Below, in pieces: positions 48,107 to 57,387 of a stretch of 64,000 nt of DNA. Origin of the DNA: Pyxidicoccus xibeiensis (lineage in GTDB: Bacteria > Myxococcota > Myxococcia > Myxococcales > Myxococcaceae); the NCBI RefSeq assembly GCF_024198175.1, contig NZ_JAJVKV010000001.1:1860001-1924000 (forward strand), written 5' to 3'. Numbering within the stretch: position 1 is the stretch's first letter; each line of letters begins with the position of its first letter. The notes under the pieces are model-generated. The model was given only the letters and a program-made list of their open reading frames with translations. It did no database searches and had not been told where the DNA came from. The position numbers and the translations under genes are program-made.

Positions 48107-48759
48107 CGCGAGCCTCCCTCGGCAATGGCCTTGTCCAGCGCGCCCAAATCCAGCCCCTGCACCCGCGCCACCTCGCGCCCGTCCCGGCCGTACACCACCA
48201 CGAAGGGCAGGTTGGGCACTCCGCCCAGGTGCCGCTTCGCCACCGGCGTGTCCCACGACACGACGTTCAGCTTCCGGTACGCCACGTCCGAGCGCCCGTT
48301 GAGCAGCCCGAACATGTGCGCGTCCACCTTGCGGCACGGCGGGCACCAGTCCGCGTAGAAGTCGAACACCGTCACCTTGCCCCGCACCGCGTGCGCGCCC
48401 AGGTCCGGCACGTCCTCGCCCGCCTCGGACAGCTTCTTCAAGTCAGCGCCCTCGGCCAGCACCGGCAGCGGCTCGAAGGACAGGTCCGGGTGGCACTCGT
48501 AGCACTGAGACTCCGGCACGGCGTGCTCGCCACACCAGTCCCGGGCCGCCTTGAACTTCTCCACCAGGTGCGGGTTGCACCGGGTGCACGTCTCATTCGG
48601 CACGCGGTGCTCGCAGAACTCCGCGTCCGGGCGCGACGCCACGCTCAGCGAGCTGAGCTGGCCATGCGCCGGCTCCGACGGGGCCGCGGGACGGGAGGAC
48701 GCACAGCCAGCAGCCAGCCAGACGGCTCCACAGAGGACGAGCGATTTCGCGAGAGTCAT
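48103..48759 (-). CDS. Thioredoxin-like lipoprotein with two Cys-rich metal-binding-like motifs
   Basis: 218 residues. The lipoprotein signal ends LAAGC19. Two related motifs follow: FCEHRVPNETCTRCNPHLVE (about 48-67) and WCGEHAVPESQCYECHPDL (75-93), the C-x-E-H-x-V-P-x3-C-x2-C pattern also seen in some RND efflux adaptor proteins. The C-terminal half is a thioredoxin fold (VFDFYADWCPPCRKVDAHMF, Cys139/Cys142; cis-Pro in VPNLPFVVVYG). It probably acts as a periplasmic thiol-disulfide enzyme. Coupled to the barrel gene with the TGA, so they likely act together. Confidence 0.8.
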   Translation of the reverse strand: MTLAKSLVLCGAVWLAAGCASSRPAAPSEPAHGQLSSLSVASRPDAEFCEHRVPNETCTRCNPHLVEKFKAARDWCGEHAVPESQCYECHPDLSFEPLPVLAEGADLKKLSEAGEDVPDLGAHAVRGKVTVFDFYADWCPPCRKVDAHMFGLLNGRSDVAYRKLNVVSWDTPVAKRHLGGVPNLPFVVVYGRDGREVARVQGLDLGALDKAIAEGGSR

Positions 48760-48795
48760 GGGCGGAGCGGAGGATACCCGCTCCGCGCCCCCGCG

Positions 48796-49734
48796 CTACC
48801 CGCGCACGAGGTTGCGCATGACGAACCAGAGGTTGGCGGGCCGCTCTGCCAGCCGGCGCATGAAGTACGGGTACCAGTGCCGCCCATACGGGACGTAGAT
48901 GCGCACCGGGTGTCCGTCCTTCACCAGCCGCTCCTGCAAGTCGCGCCGGATGCCATAGAGCATCTGGAACTCATACGCGCCGCGTGGCAGGCCTTGCCTC
49001 GCCGCGTACTCCAGCGTGGCGTCAATCATGCGCTCATCATGCGTGGCGATGCCGTGATACACGCCGCTGTCGAGCAGCACCTTCATGCAGCGCACGAAGT
49101 TGGCGTCCACGTCCGCCTTGTCCGGGTACGCGACGTCCGGGCCCTCCAGGTACGCACCCTTGCACAGGCGGATGCGCACCCGCTCCGCGCACAGCGCGCG
49201 CGCGTCCGCCTCCGTGCGCCGCAGGTAGCTCTGGAGCACCGCGCCCACGTGCGGCTCGCCGAACTCCGCGTGCAGCTCGCGGACGATGTCCAGCGTCGCC
49301 TGCGTCACCGCGCTCTCCTCCATGTCGACGCGCACGAACGAGCCGCGCTGCGTCGCGTCCGCCACCACCGCGCGCGCGTTCTCCAGCGCCAGCGCCTTGT
49401 CGAGCAGCAGGCCGCACTGCGTGAGCTTCAGCGACACATTGGCCTTCACGCCCGTCTGGTCGATGCGCGCCAGCAGTCGCCGGTACTCCCGCACCTCGTC
49501 GCGCGTCTCCTCCGGGTTCTTCACCGCCTCGTTGAGGTGGTCGAAAGACGCCAGGAGCCCGCGCGCGGTGAGCGCCTTCACCGCGTCCACGGCCTCCTCC
49601 AGCGTCTCCCCCGCGATGAAGCGCGAGGCCAGCTCGCGAAACGGGCGCAGGCGCGTGGCCACGTCCTTCAGGCCCGCCTGGCGGGACAGGTACAGCAACG
49701 CGGAGCGGGACAGCTGGGCGGAGGCGGTGGTCAT
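48796..49734 (-). CDS. Proline dehydrogenase family protein
   Basis: 312 residues, the length of monofunctional ProDH. FAD/proline-binding blocks: GVKANVSLKLTQCGLL, SFVRVDMEESAVTQATLDIV, VGAVLQSYLRRTEAD, VRIRLCKGAYLEGPDVAYPDK (catalytic K-G-A-Y-x-E), and the tail YGIRRDLQERLVKDG, VRIYVPYGRHWYPYFMRRLAER. Converts proline to pyrroline-5-carboxylate with FAD, feeding the respiratory chain. First or only gene before a hydrolase and acyltransferase on the same strand (25 bases to the upstream hydrolase gene). Confidence 0.9.
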   Translation of the reverse strand: MTTASAQLSRSALLYLSRQAGLKDVATRLRPFRELASRFIAGETLEEAVDAVKALTARGLLASFDHLNEAVKNPEETRDEVREYRRLLARIDQTGVKANVSLKLTQCGLLLDKALALENARAVVADATQRGSFVRVDMEESAVTQATLDIVRELHAEFGEPHVGAVLQSYLRRTEADARALCAERVRIRLCKGAYLEGPDVAYPDKADVDANFVRCMKVLLDSGVYHGIATHDERMIDATLEYAARQGLPRGAYEFQMLYGIRRDLQERLVKDGHPVRIYVPYGRHWYPYFMRRLAERPANLWFVMRNLVRG

Positions 49735-49759
49735 GGCGTGTCTGTCGAAGGCGGCGTTG

Positions 49760-50653
49760 TCAGTGCACGTGCTCGAGGAGGAAGTCTCCGACGAAGCGGT
49801 TGAAGTCCTGGGAATGGCTCATGTACGGCAGGTGGCTGGCGGCCCGGAGCACCTGCATGCGGGCGCCGGGGATGTGCTCGGCCACGTCCCGGGCGGCGTA
49901 GGTGGGCACCAGCAAGTCCCTGCCACCCTGGATGATGAGGGTGGGCACGCGAAGCTCGCGCAGCCGCGGCATGAAGTCCGCCGCCAGCACGTCCCGCAGC
50001 CGGCGCAGCAGCTCCATGGAGGACAGCCGCCGCGCCTCGCGCACGATTTCCGCGCGGCCCTCCGGGGGCAGGTGCGGGCCGCCCAGCACCCGCGCCACCG
50101 TGGGCGCCATGAAGTACGCCAGCGGCTTGGGCGAGCGCACCAGCGTGGACAGCGTCAGGGCCAGCCGCCGGATGCGGTGCACGCTGGCCACCGGCGACAC
50201 CAGCACCAGGGCCTTCACCCGCTCCGGGTGCGCCAGCGTATAGGCGATGGACAGCAGGCTGCCGTACGACGAGCCCACCAGCGCGAAGCGCTCCGGCAGC
50301 CGCGCCTCCAGGTGGTTCAGCACGGCCAGGTTCCACTGCAGCGGCGAGTGCGTGGCCGGCGTGCGCAAGGGCGGCGTCCACAGCAGCAGCCGCAGCTCGT
50401 CCGCCAGCGGCCCCATGGGCGCGAAGGAGCGCCCGCTGGCGCCCAGCCCCGGCAGGCACACCACGGTGCGCGCTTCGTCCACGCGGCCGTCGGGGAAGGT
50501 GAACAGCCGCACCGGCGTGCCGCGCACCAGCCGCTCCTCGTGGAGCAGGTGCTCGTAGCCGGACTGGATGTCCTCCACGTCCGGCACCAGCGGCGGAACG
50601 CGGTGCGGCGCCGGGGCGGGAGGAGGGGGGAGGTGCGAGGAGGTCTCAAGCAT
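49760..50653 (-). CDS. Alpha/beta-hydrolase
   Basis: 297 residues. Catalytic triad visible: nucleophile Ser in GSSYGSLLSIAY, Asp in IIQGGRDLLVPTYAA, His in ASHLPYMSHS. The oxyanion region is VVCLPGLGASGRSF. A cap region of about 80 residues lies between. The N-terminus is Pro-rich and variable. It overlaps the acyltransferase gene by 8 bases, so the two are co-expressed. Substrate unknown, plausibly a lipid ester given the neighbour. Confidence 0.85.
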   Translation of the reverse strand: MLETSSHLPPPPAPAPHRVPPLVPDVEDIQSGYEHLLHEERLVRGTPVRLFTFPDGRVDEARTVVCLPGLGASGRSFAPMGPLADELRLLLWTPPLRTPATHSPLQWNLAVLNHLEARLPERFALVGSSYGSLLSIAYTLAHPERVKALVLVSPVASVHRIRRLALTLSTLVRSPKPLAYFMAPTVARVLGGPHLPPEGRAEIVREARRLSSMELLRRLRDVLAADFMPRLRELRVPTLIIQGGRDLLVPTYAARDVAEHIPGARMQVLRAASHLPYMSHSQDFNRFVGDFLLEHVH

Positions 50654-51368
50654 GACAGGCCCTCACCAACAGCCGCCGGACGCTGGCGGCCACATGGTCC
50701 CTGAAGGCGCGCAGGCGGTGCTCGGGCGCGTCCGCGGGCGGCGGCTCGTGTGGGGCGCCCACCGCGAAGGTGAGCTGCACGGGCAGGGGCAGCGGCCCCA
50801 GCCCCATCACCAGCGGCATCCGGTACTTGTCCCCCGGCGCCAGGCGCAGGCACAGCCGCTCCTCGCCCGGGGGCCAGAAGAAGGTGTCGTCCACGCCGAA
50901 GCCCGCGAAGGGCACCACCGGCACCCCCGCCCGGGCCGCGAGCCGGGCGAAGCCCAGCGCCTGCTCCCAGCGCAGCCGGTAGCGGCCCTGGCTGCGCTTG
51001 AACGTCTCCCGCGCCCCTCCCGGGTAGCAGACGACGAGCTCCCCCGCCTCCAGCGCCGCCAGCGCGTTCTCCCGCGTGCCCTCCACCCCCCCCAGCCAGG
51101 GCAGCACCGTGCGCACCACGGGGATGCGGAAGAAGCCCCGCTCCGCGAGCCCCAGGGGGTAGCGCCCCGTCGCTTCGTGCAGCAGGTGGAAGAAGGCCGG
51201 CGTCTCGTAGCCCCAGACGCCGTGGTTGCCCACCAGCAGCATGGGGCCGTCCAGGGGCAGGTGCTCGGCGCCCACCAGCTTCGCGCGGTGGTAGAGGGCG
51301 GACAGCGCGGCGCCACGCTCGGCGAAGCGGAACACGGCCCGGCGCAGGCTGGCGAGCGAGGCTTCCAC
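50646..51368 (-). CDS. PlsC-type lysophospholipid or lipid acyltransferase
   Basis: About 240 residues from GTG 51368; the frame extends upstream only to a TTG and looks non-coding there. Acyltransferase blocks: GPMLLVGNHGVWGYETPAFF (the usual H-x4-D motif reads H-x4-E), GFFRIPVVRTVLPWLGGVEG, ELVVCYPGGARETFKRS (the P-G-G-x-R/A motif) and VPVVPFAGFGVDDTF. The replacement of Asp by Glu in the first motif is seen in diacylglycerol-type acyltransferases. Overlaps the hydrolase gene, suggesting lipid remodelling together. Confidence 0.75.
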   Translation of the reverse strand: MEASLASLRRAVFRFAERGAALSALYHRAKLVGAEHLPLDGPMLLVGNHGVWGYETPAFFHLLHEATGRYPLGLAERGFFRIPVVRTVLPWLGGVEGTRENALAALEAGELVVCYPGGARETFKRSQGRYRLRWEQALGFARLAARAGVPVVPFAGFGVDDTFFWPPGEERLCLRLAPGDKYRMPLVMGLGPLPLPVQLTFAVGAPHEPPPADAPEHRLRAFRDHVAASVRRLLVRACHA

Positions 51369-51582
51369 GGGGAAGAAAGATGGAGACGCCCCCGCACTCC
51401 GCCACCCACCCGGACCCGACGTACAGCCGGCCGGCTGGCCGCCCGCCGCTGCCGGCCCGGGGCAAGTCGTCAAGCCGACGCCCCGGGAGGATGCCTCTCA
51501 GCGTCTAGTTTGAGATGATTTAATGCCAGTATGAAGCCGTGCTATGGTTGTCTGCCTCCCCCACCGTGTCGAACGTTGGGAC

Positions 51583-52080
51583 ATGGCTGGCCCATTCGAC
51601 ATCCTCATCGAACAGCACCGGGAGCTGGAGGAGTGCTTCGAGCGGCTGGCGTCTGGCGGTGACCTGGAAGACATCCAGGACGGGGTGACGGAGCTGCTGG
51701 AGCTGCTGCGGCTGCACTCCCGGCTGGAGGAGCGCTGTCTGTACCCGGTGCTCCTGCGGGTGGAAGGGCGGGCCCGCACCCGCCAAGAGGCCGAGGACCA
51801 CCTCACCATGCGTGAGTTGATGGACGAACTGGAGGAACTCCCTCCCGGCCATCCCGAGTGGCAGGCGCGCCTCTATGCGCTCGAGGACCTGGTGGTAGCG
51901 CATTTCCAAGAAGAAGAGAGCGCCCTGCTCCCGCGGCTGAGAGCCGCCTTGGACTTCCACGACCAGGAAGAGCTGCGGCGTGATTTATCGCTGACCCGCG
52001 AGGAGCTGCTCGCGCGCGCCCTGGCGCTACAGGTCCCCGGACGGGATTCCCTGCTGGAATCCCTCCGCTGGGACGGCTGA
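51583..52080 (+). CDS. Hemerythrin (HHE) domain protein
   Basis: 165 residues from ATG 51583. Four-helix HHE pattern with iron ligands: LIEQHRELEECFERL (His12), LLRLHSRLEERCLYPVL (H45-x3-E), EDHLTMRELMDEL, and VVAHFQEEESALLPRL (His-x3-Glu). The domain binds a di-iron site and O2 or NO, so it may serve in oxygen or iron sensing or storage. The final 40 residues add a charged helix. No clear operon partner; next gene is 207 bases downstream. Confidence 0.85.
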   Translation: MAGPFDILIEQHRELEECFERLASGGDLEDIQDGVTELLELLRLHSRLEERCLYPVLLRVEGRARTRQEAEDHLTMRELMDELEELPPGHPEWQARLYALEDLVVAHFQEEESALLPRLRAALDFHDQEELRRDLSLTREELLARALALQVPGRDSLLESLRWDG

Positions 52081-52287
52081 CGCGCCTGCCCATACCCCCC
52101 GGAAGCCTGCCCATGGCGCCGGGAAACGGGTGAAACCTGCGACAAAAGGGTGGCTGGTCCGTTGCTCAGTCACAACTTTTATCACTTCCTTTAGACAAAT
52201 CCCAAATTGGAAGGTAAGGGTAACCCCGCATCACAAATCACATCCCCTTAGCTTCCCGCATTACCCCCCCAGGTGAGGATTCAACGA

Positions 52288-52818
52288 ATGTCCGTGGATA
52301 AAGCGTTTCGGGACATGATCCGCAATGAAATCGAGGTTCAGCTGAAGCCCCTTCGCGACGTGGTCTCGCGACTGGAGTCGGGCACGGCGGACCTGGATGC
52401 GCTTCGCAATGTGGCCGAGCGGCTGGCGCCGCTGGCCGAGGTGGTGGGCCCCCTGTTCGGCGCCCAGCTCCCCGCGGGCAAGGCGGGCCGTCGGGGCCCG
52501 GGCCGTCCTCCCTCCCGTCCCATGATGGCTGCTCCCGCCGCGGCGGCGGGTGGCAAGCGCCGGGGCCGCAAGCCGGCCGCGGGCGGCACCGAGGGCTCGC
52601 GCGCGTGCGCCATCATCGGCTGCGGCAAGCCCAGCCGGACCAAGGGCTACTGCGCCGCGCACTACCAGAAGCTGCGCATGCTGGAGAAGACCAACCGCCG
52701 TCCCGCCGACTGGAAGGACTACGCGGACCCGGACAGCGTGGACGACATCAAGCTGCCCCGTGGACGCGCCGCGTCCAAGGCGCTGGCAGCGGCTGCTCAG
52801 GCTGGCAACGCAGGTTAG
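52288..52818 (+). CDS. AT-hook-like basic protein with Cys-rich tail
   Basis: 176 residues from ATG 52288. The N-terminus is a charged helix (AFRDMIRNEIEVQLKPLRDVVSRLE). The middle has two AT-hook-like basic stretches (RRGPGRPPSRP and GKRRGRKPAAGG), then a CAIIGCGKPSRTKGYCAAHY motif with Cys and His suited to zinc binding. This suggests a nucleoid or DNA-associated protein. An AT-rich run upstream (about 52170-52230) may hold its promoter. Gene names such as vegetative or cell-wall protein are used loosely for homologs; function unknown. Confidence 0.6.
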   Translation: MSVDKAFRDMIRNEIEVQLKPLRDVVSRLESGTADLDALRNVAERLAPLAEVVGPLFGAQLPAGKAGRRGPGRPPSRPMMAAPAAAAGGKRRGRKPAAGGTEGSRACAIIGCGKPSRTKGYCAAHYQKLRMLEKTNRRPADWKDYADPDSVDDIKLPRGRAASKALAAAAQAGNAG

Positions 52819-52955
52819 CCTCGCGGCACGCTGCCCCGGCCCGGGCAGGATGTGACCGCACCCCCGTCTACCGTGCTCCCGCTTCGTTGGTGGGAGAGGG
52901 TTCGGGGTATGCCCGTGCGAGAGACACTTGCTCGCAGGGGCTGGCAGGAGCATGA

Positions 52956-53834
52956 ATGCCCGGGCCCATGAACAAACGAGACCTGGAGCCAGGAATCATC
53001 ACCGACCTGTCCGGACGGACGACGTACGGTGATTATCTTCAGCTCGACCGGCTGCTGTCAGCGCAGGTGCCGCGCTCGCAGCCCCCCCACCACGACGAGC
53101 TCCTGTTCATCATCCAGCACCAGACGAGCGAACTGTGGATGAAGCTGCTCATCCACGAACTGGGGGCGTGCATCCGCTACGTCCAGACGGACCGGCTGGA
53201 GCCGTCGTTCAAGATTTTCGCGCGGGTGGCGCACATCCAGCGGATGCTCTTCGAGCAGTGGAGCGTGCTGGAGACGCTCACCCCGAACGAGTACCTGGAG
53301 TTCCGGGACACGCTCGGCAGCGCGTCGGGGTTCCAGAGCTTCCAGTACCGCGCGGTGGAGTTCCTGCTGGGCAACAAGGACCCGCAGGCGCTCACGCCCT
53401 TCCGCCACGTGCCCGCCGTCCACGCGGAGCTGGAGCGGCTGCTGGAGTCGCCCGGCCTGTACGACGAGTTCCTGCGCCACCTGTCGCGCATGGGGCACGC
53501 GGTGCCGCCCAGCCGGGTGCAGCGCGACTGGCGCCAGCCGTACGAGAAGAGCCCGGAGGTGGTGGAGGTGTTCCGCCGCATCTACGAGGACACCGAGGCG
53601 CACTGGGACGCGTATGAGATGTGCGAGAAGCTGGTGGACACGGAGGAGCGGTTCCAGCTCTGGCGCTACCGTCACATGATGACGGTGATGCGCATCATCG
53701 GCTTCAAGCAGGGCACGGGCGGCTCGTCCGGCGTGGGCTTCCTGCGCAAGGCGTTGGACCTGCGCTTCTTCCCGGAGCTGTGGGACGTGCGCACGGAGCT
53801 GGCGCCGCCCTCGGCGCGGCACAAGGGGCCGTGA
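52956..53834 (+). CDS. kynA: Tryptophan 2,3-dioxygenase
   Basis: 292 residues. ATG 52956 has AGGAG five bases upstream; ATG 52968 is an in-frame alternative. Heme-dioxygenase blocks: [36 protein letters not shown] with the distal His, [19 protein letters not shown], and [23 protein letters not shown] for substrate and heme. It cleaves the tryptophan indole ring to N-formylkynurenine, the first step of the kynurenine pathway. No other kynurenine genes are in the window. Confidence 0.92.
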   Translation: MPGPMNKRDLEPGIITDLSGRTTYGDYLQLDRLLSAQVPRSQPPHHDELLFIIQHQTSELWMKLLIHELGACIRYVQTDRLEPSFKIFARVAHIQRMLFEQWSVLETLTPNEYLEFRDTLGSASGFQSFQYRAVEFLLGNKDPQALTPFRHVPAVHAELERLLESPGLYDEFLRHLSRMGHAVPPSRVQRDWRQPYEKSPEVVEVFRRIYEDTEAHWDAYEMCEKLVDTEERFQLWRYRHMMTVMRIIGFKQGTGGSSGVGFLRKALDLRFFPELWDVRTELAPPSARHKGP

Positions 53835-53911
53835 GCGCGGGGCCGGGGTGTCACCGCGCGCCATGACGCGCAGTCGTTCGCGCGTCACGGCGGGGGCTTA
53901 CGCGGCGTGGC

Positions 53912-54295
53912 TCACTGCCACTTGCAGCCTTTGATTTTCTGGCAGAAGGCCTGGTTGGTGGCCTTCTCGCACTGCATGGCGAGGCCGCCGCAGGCGTTGC
54001 GGGCGTAGGAGTAGGAACACCCGGGCTGGCTGCTGCACCACATCTGCGGGTAGACGGCGCAGAGGGTGGCCTTGCCGGTGCAGCTTCCTCCGCCGGAGGG
54101 CTTCGCGGCGTCTTCGGTGGGGGCCGGCGCGGGCTTGTCCTTGTCCTTCGCCGCGGTGGAGGGGCCGGCGTCCTTGCCCGCGGGGGTGCCTGCGTCGGCC
54201 TGGGGCTCCTTCGCGCTGGCGGGAGTGCAGGCCAGCAGCAGCACCGCCGCCGTGAGGCCCGCGAGTCGACCCAGACGCCCAACGTGCTGAACCAT
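53912..54295 (-). CDS. Small Cys-rich secreted lipoprotein
   Basis: 127 residues from ATG 54295, with AAGGACGG upstream. Signal and lipobox AVLLLACTPAS. A Lys/Ala/Pro/Asp-rich linker leads to a compact Cys-rich domain: SCTGKATLCAVYPQMWC, QPGCSYSYARNACGGL, QCEKATNQAFC, KIKGCKWQ. Eight Cys in about 55 residues suggest four disulfides. No family recognised. Convergent with kynA, divergent from the SEC-C gene. Confidence 0.7.
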   Translation of the reverse strand: MVQHVGRLGRLAGLTAAVLLLACTPASAKEPQADAGTPAGKDAGPSTAAKDKDKPAPAPTEDAAKPSGGGSCTGKATLCAVYPQMWCSSQPGCSYSYARNACGGLAMQCEKATNQAFCQKIKGCKWQ

Positions 54296-54594
54296 GATTC
54301 CGTCCTTTCGAGGCGGAGCCCGGCGCACCCCGCCACTGTGCTGGCGTGCCACTCTAGAGGCCTGCTTCCGCCGGAGCGAGCGGAACGCGGAGAAGACGCC
54401 CGGCGTGGGGCGGGGCATCCGGAGTGGCCTGGTGGCGGGTGATGCCTGCCTGCCGGACGGGCAGGTGGAGTCGCACGTGAGGGCCCCGGGGGCTGGGTGG
54501 CTGCGTCGCGATTGGCAACCTGGTGGGTTGCGCCTTTCAGGGCTTCGTGGCCTACATTCCAGGTAGTCCACGCCTGAGGCCATGTGGAGGCCGG

Positions 54595-55974
54595 ATGAGC
54601 CAGCCTGGAAGAAACGAGCCCTGTCCGTGTGGAAGCGGGCAGAAGTACAAGAAGTGCTGCTCTGGTGGCCGCGCCTCCTCGGGACAGGCGGGGCCCGGGG
54701 CCGAGGTCCACCAGCGGGACGAACGCCTGGCGGAGGACCTGATGCGCTTCGCCCGACGGCGCTTGGGCGCGGGATGGTTGCGCGAGGCGATGGATGCCTA
54801 CTTCCAGGACCTCGACGCGGGGCCCGAGGACCTGCAGCTCTTCATTCCCTGGGCGGTGCACCACGGGCCAGCCGGGGGCCGGCCCGTGCGTGAGTGGTTC
54901 CTGGAGGAGCGCGGCACGAAGCTGAAGGAGGCCGAGCGGCAGTGGCTGGAAGCCCAGCGGACGGTGGTGGTGTCCATCTGGGAGGTCCTCGAGGTGCGCG
55001 CGGGCGAGGGGCTGGTGGTGAAGGACCTGCTTCGCTGGGACGAGCGCTTCGTGCGGGAGGGGCGGGCCTCACGGGTGCTCCGGGCGCGGGATGCCGTGCT
55101 GGGCCGGGTCGTGGACCATGCGGGGGGGGCGGTGTTCTGCGGCCTGTATCCGGTGCCGCTCCCTCCTTCCTGGGCGGCGGAGGTGGTGCGGGTGGCGCGT
55201 CAAGGGCTGAAGGTCCGTGGGCGCAAGCCGGTACCGCACGAGAAGCTGCTGGACCCGGGGGCCACCTTGGAGCTCGTGCATGCCTGGCAGGACGCGGAGC
55301 TGGCGTGGGAGGAGGAACAGGAGGCGGCCGCCGAACGCCCGCTCACCCTGGTGAACACGGACGGTGAGCCGCTGCTGCTCACGGTGGACCACTTCGAGTT
55401 CGACGGTGGGAACAGGACGCAGGTGATGGCGGCGCTGGAGCGGGTGGAGGGCGCGGAGGTGGAGGAAGAAGGTGTGCCGGCGACGTATTCGTTCCTGAAG
55501 GAGGGGAACGCGATGCACGCCTCCTGGGAGAACACCGTGGTGGGACAGGCCGTGGTGGAGGCGGCATCCCTGAGGTTGGAGGCGAACTCGGTGGCGCGTT
55601 CGGAGGCGCTGCGCTCGCGGGTGGAGGCGGCGTGTGCAGGGCTGCTGCGGTTCAGGGCGCGTGAGCACAGTGACCCGCTGGCGCTGGTGGAGAAGCTGGA
55701 GGAGGCGGGTGTGCCGCTTCCTCCTCGCGAGGCGGCTCCTCCCGAGGTGCAGGAGGCGCTGCGATTGTTCAAGCAGCAGCACTACGCGGGCTGGACGGAC
55801 AGCCCGCTCCCCGCGCTGAACGGGAAGACTCCGAGGCAGGCGGTGCGGAGCGCGGCGGGGCGCCGGGCGGTGGACACGCTGCTCAAGGAGATGGAGCACG
55901 ACGAGGCGGCCCTGCCAGCCGGGGAGCGGGTGGACTTCTCCTCGCTGCGCTCGGAGCTTGGGCTGGAGGAGTGA
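54595..55974 (+). CDS. SEC-C metal-binding domain protein
   Basis: 459 residues from ATG 54595, with GGAGG just upstream. The extreme N-terminus is a SEC-C zinc motif (NEPCPCGSGQKYKKCC, Cys10, Cys12, Cys21, Cys22), as at the SecA tail and in many YecA-like proteins. The rest is a long alpha/beta region with no recognised domain (RFARRRLGAGWLREAMDAYF, PAGERVDFSSLRSELGLEE end). It ends 15 bases before the ATPase gene, so it may be the first gene of the ATPase-PIN-ligase operon, acting as an adaptor or regulator. Confidence 0.75.
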   Translation: MSQPGRNEPCPCGSGQKYKKCCSGGRASSGQAGPGAEVHQRDERLAEDLMRFARRRLGAGWLREAMDAYFQDLDAGPEDLQLFIPWAVHHGPAGGRPVREWFLEERGTKLKEAERQWLEAQRTVVVSIWEVLEVRAGEGLVVKDLLRWDERFVREGRASRVLRARDAVLGRVVDHAGGAVFCGLYPVPLPPSWAAEVVRVARQGLKVRGRKPVPHEKLLDPGATLELVHAWQDAELAWEEEQEAAAERPLTLVNTDGEPLLLTVDHFEFDGGNRTQVMAALERVEGAEVEEEGVPATYSFLKEGNAMHASWENTVVGQAVVEAASLRLEANSVARSEALRSRVEAACAGLLRFRAREHSDPLALVEKLEEAGVPLPPREAAPPEVQEALRLFKQQHYAGWTDSPLPALNGKTPRQAVRSAAGRRAVDTLLKEMEHDEAALPAGERVDFSSLRSELGLEE

Positions 55975-55989
55975 GGTAGAAGAGGGGCC

Positions 55990-57387
55990 ATGCTCACGCG
56001 GCTTCGCATCCAGAACTTCAAGGCGTGGAAGGACACGGGTGATATCCGCCTCGCGCCGCTGACGATGTTCTTTGGCAGGAACAGCTCGGGCAAGACGAGC
56101 CTCCAGCAGTTCCTGTTGATGCTGAAGCAGACGGCACAGTCGCGTGACCGCCGCCGCGTGCTGCACTTCGGGGATGCGGACTCGCTCGTGGACCTGGGCG
56201 TCTGGCCGGAGATGGTCTTCAACCATGACCCGGCGGCGATGCTCCAGTTCGAACTGGAGTGGAAGCATTCCCTGGAAAGAATGTTGGCGACGGCAATGCA
56301 TGAGCGCCTCCCTGGTATCGGACCGGGGCTCGCATTCGAGGCATCCATTGGACGTGCCGCAGGCCCAGCAGACCGTATCGAAGTGAAGAGCTTCGACTTC
56401 CGATACAGGCTGTTGCGCCACCGCCCGGACAGAATAGAGGAGTCACCCTGGCGGCGACTGGGGATGCGGAAGGTGCGCGATGAGGGTTATGAGCTGAGTG
56501 GGGACCCTCCTCCTTTCGCGCCCGAACGGGATGCTACGGCTGCCCTGCTTCCGCCACCCGTTCACTTCTATGGATTTGAGCTGCTCCACCGACGCACTGC
56601 GATGACGGATGAACTCGCGTTCGAACTTGAGCAGCAACTGGAGATGATTGAGTACCTGGGCCCCCTTCGGCAGAAGCCTTGGCGCACCTACTCCTGGTCG
56701 GGCGAAGCCCCCGAGAATGTAGGAATCGAGGGTGAACGTACGGTCCCAGCCTTGCTGGCGGCTCAGGAGCGCTTCCTCTACGTGAGGGATGGGCTGGCGC
56801 GTCCGTTCCTGGAGGTCATCGCCCAACATCTCCTGGACATGGGGCTGCTCGAGTCGTTTCAGACGCGGATCGTCGCCGAGCGTCGCAAGGAGTATGAGCT
56901 CCTCGTGAGGACGCCGGGCAGTCCCAGGGACGTGAGCCTGACGGACGTCGGCTTCGGTGTTTCGCAGGTGCTCCCCGTCCTGGTGCAGTGCTTCTACTCG
57001 GCACCCGGCTCCACCCTCGTCTTCGAACAGCCCGAACTGCATCTCCACCCGCGTGCTCAGAGTGAGCTCGGCGACGTCTTCATCGACGCACTGCACGCTC
57101 ATGAGGGTGGGATGCCCCGCGGCATCCAGCTCTTCATCGAGAGCCACTCCGAGCACCTGCTACGGCGCATCCAGCGGCGCATCGCCGAGGGGCGGCTGAA
57201 GCGCGAGGACGCGGCGCTCTACTTCTGCTCTCCAGGCCCGGAGGGCTCTCGCATCGAGGAGTTGAAGCTCGATGACGATGGCAACATTACCAACTGGCCG
57301 GAGAACTTCTTCGGCGACGAGATGGGAGACCTCGTTGCGATGACCGAGGCCGCGATGAAGCGCCAGATGGAGCAGGGACAGGAATGA
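55990..57387 (+). CDS. OLD/ABC-like AAA ATPase (DUF3696 type)
   Basis: 465 residues. The start MLTRLRIQNFKAWKD is typical of SMC/RecF-like ATPases. Walker A GRNSSGKTS at 29-37; signature-like DVGFGVSQVLPVLV; Walker B LVFEQPELHLHP with Glu346/Glu349; H-loop FIESHSEHLLRRIQ with His386. DUF3696-type C-terminus. No TOPRIM nuclease domain is attached, unlike classical OLD proteins. Its stop overlaps the PIN gene start (ATGA). The pair resembles an ATPase sensor with a nuclease effector. Possible roles: anti-phage defence or RNA quality control. Confidence 0.85.
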   Translation: MLTRLRIQNFKAWKDTGDIRLAPLTMFFGRNSSGKTSLQQFLLMLKQTAQSRDRRRVLHFGDADSLVDLGVWPEMVFNHDPAAMLQFELEWKHSLERMLATAMHERLPGIGPGLAFEASIGRAAGPADRIEVKSFDFRYRLLRHRPDRIEESPWRRLGMRKVRDEGYELSGDPPPFAPERDATAALLPPPVHFYGFELLHRRTAMTDELAFELEQQLEMIEYLGPLRQKPWRTYSWSGEAPENVGIEGERTVPALLAAQERFLYVRDGLARPFLEVIAQHLLDMGLLESFQTRIVAERRKEYELLVRTPGSPRDVSLTDVGFGVSQVLPVLVQCFYSAPGSTLVFEQPELHLHPRAQSELGDVFIDALHAHEGGMPRGIQLFIESHSEHLLRRIQRRIAEGRLKREDAALYFCSPGPEGSRIEELKLDDDGNITNWPENFFGDEMGDLVAMTEAAMKRQMEQGQE

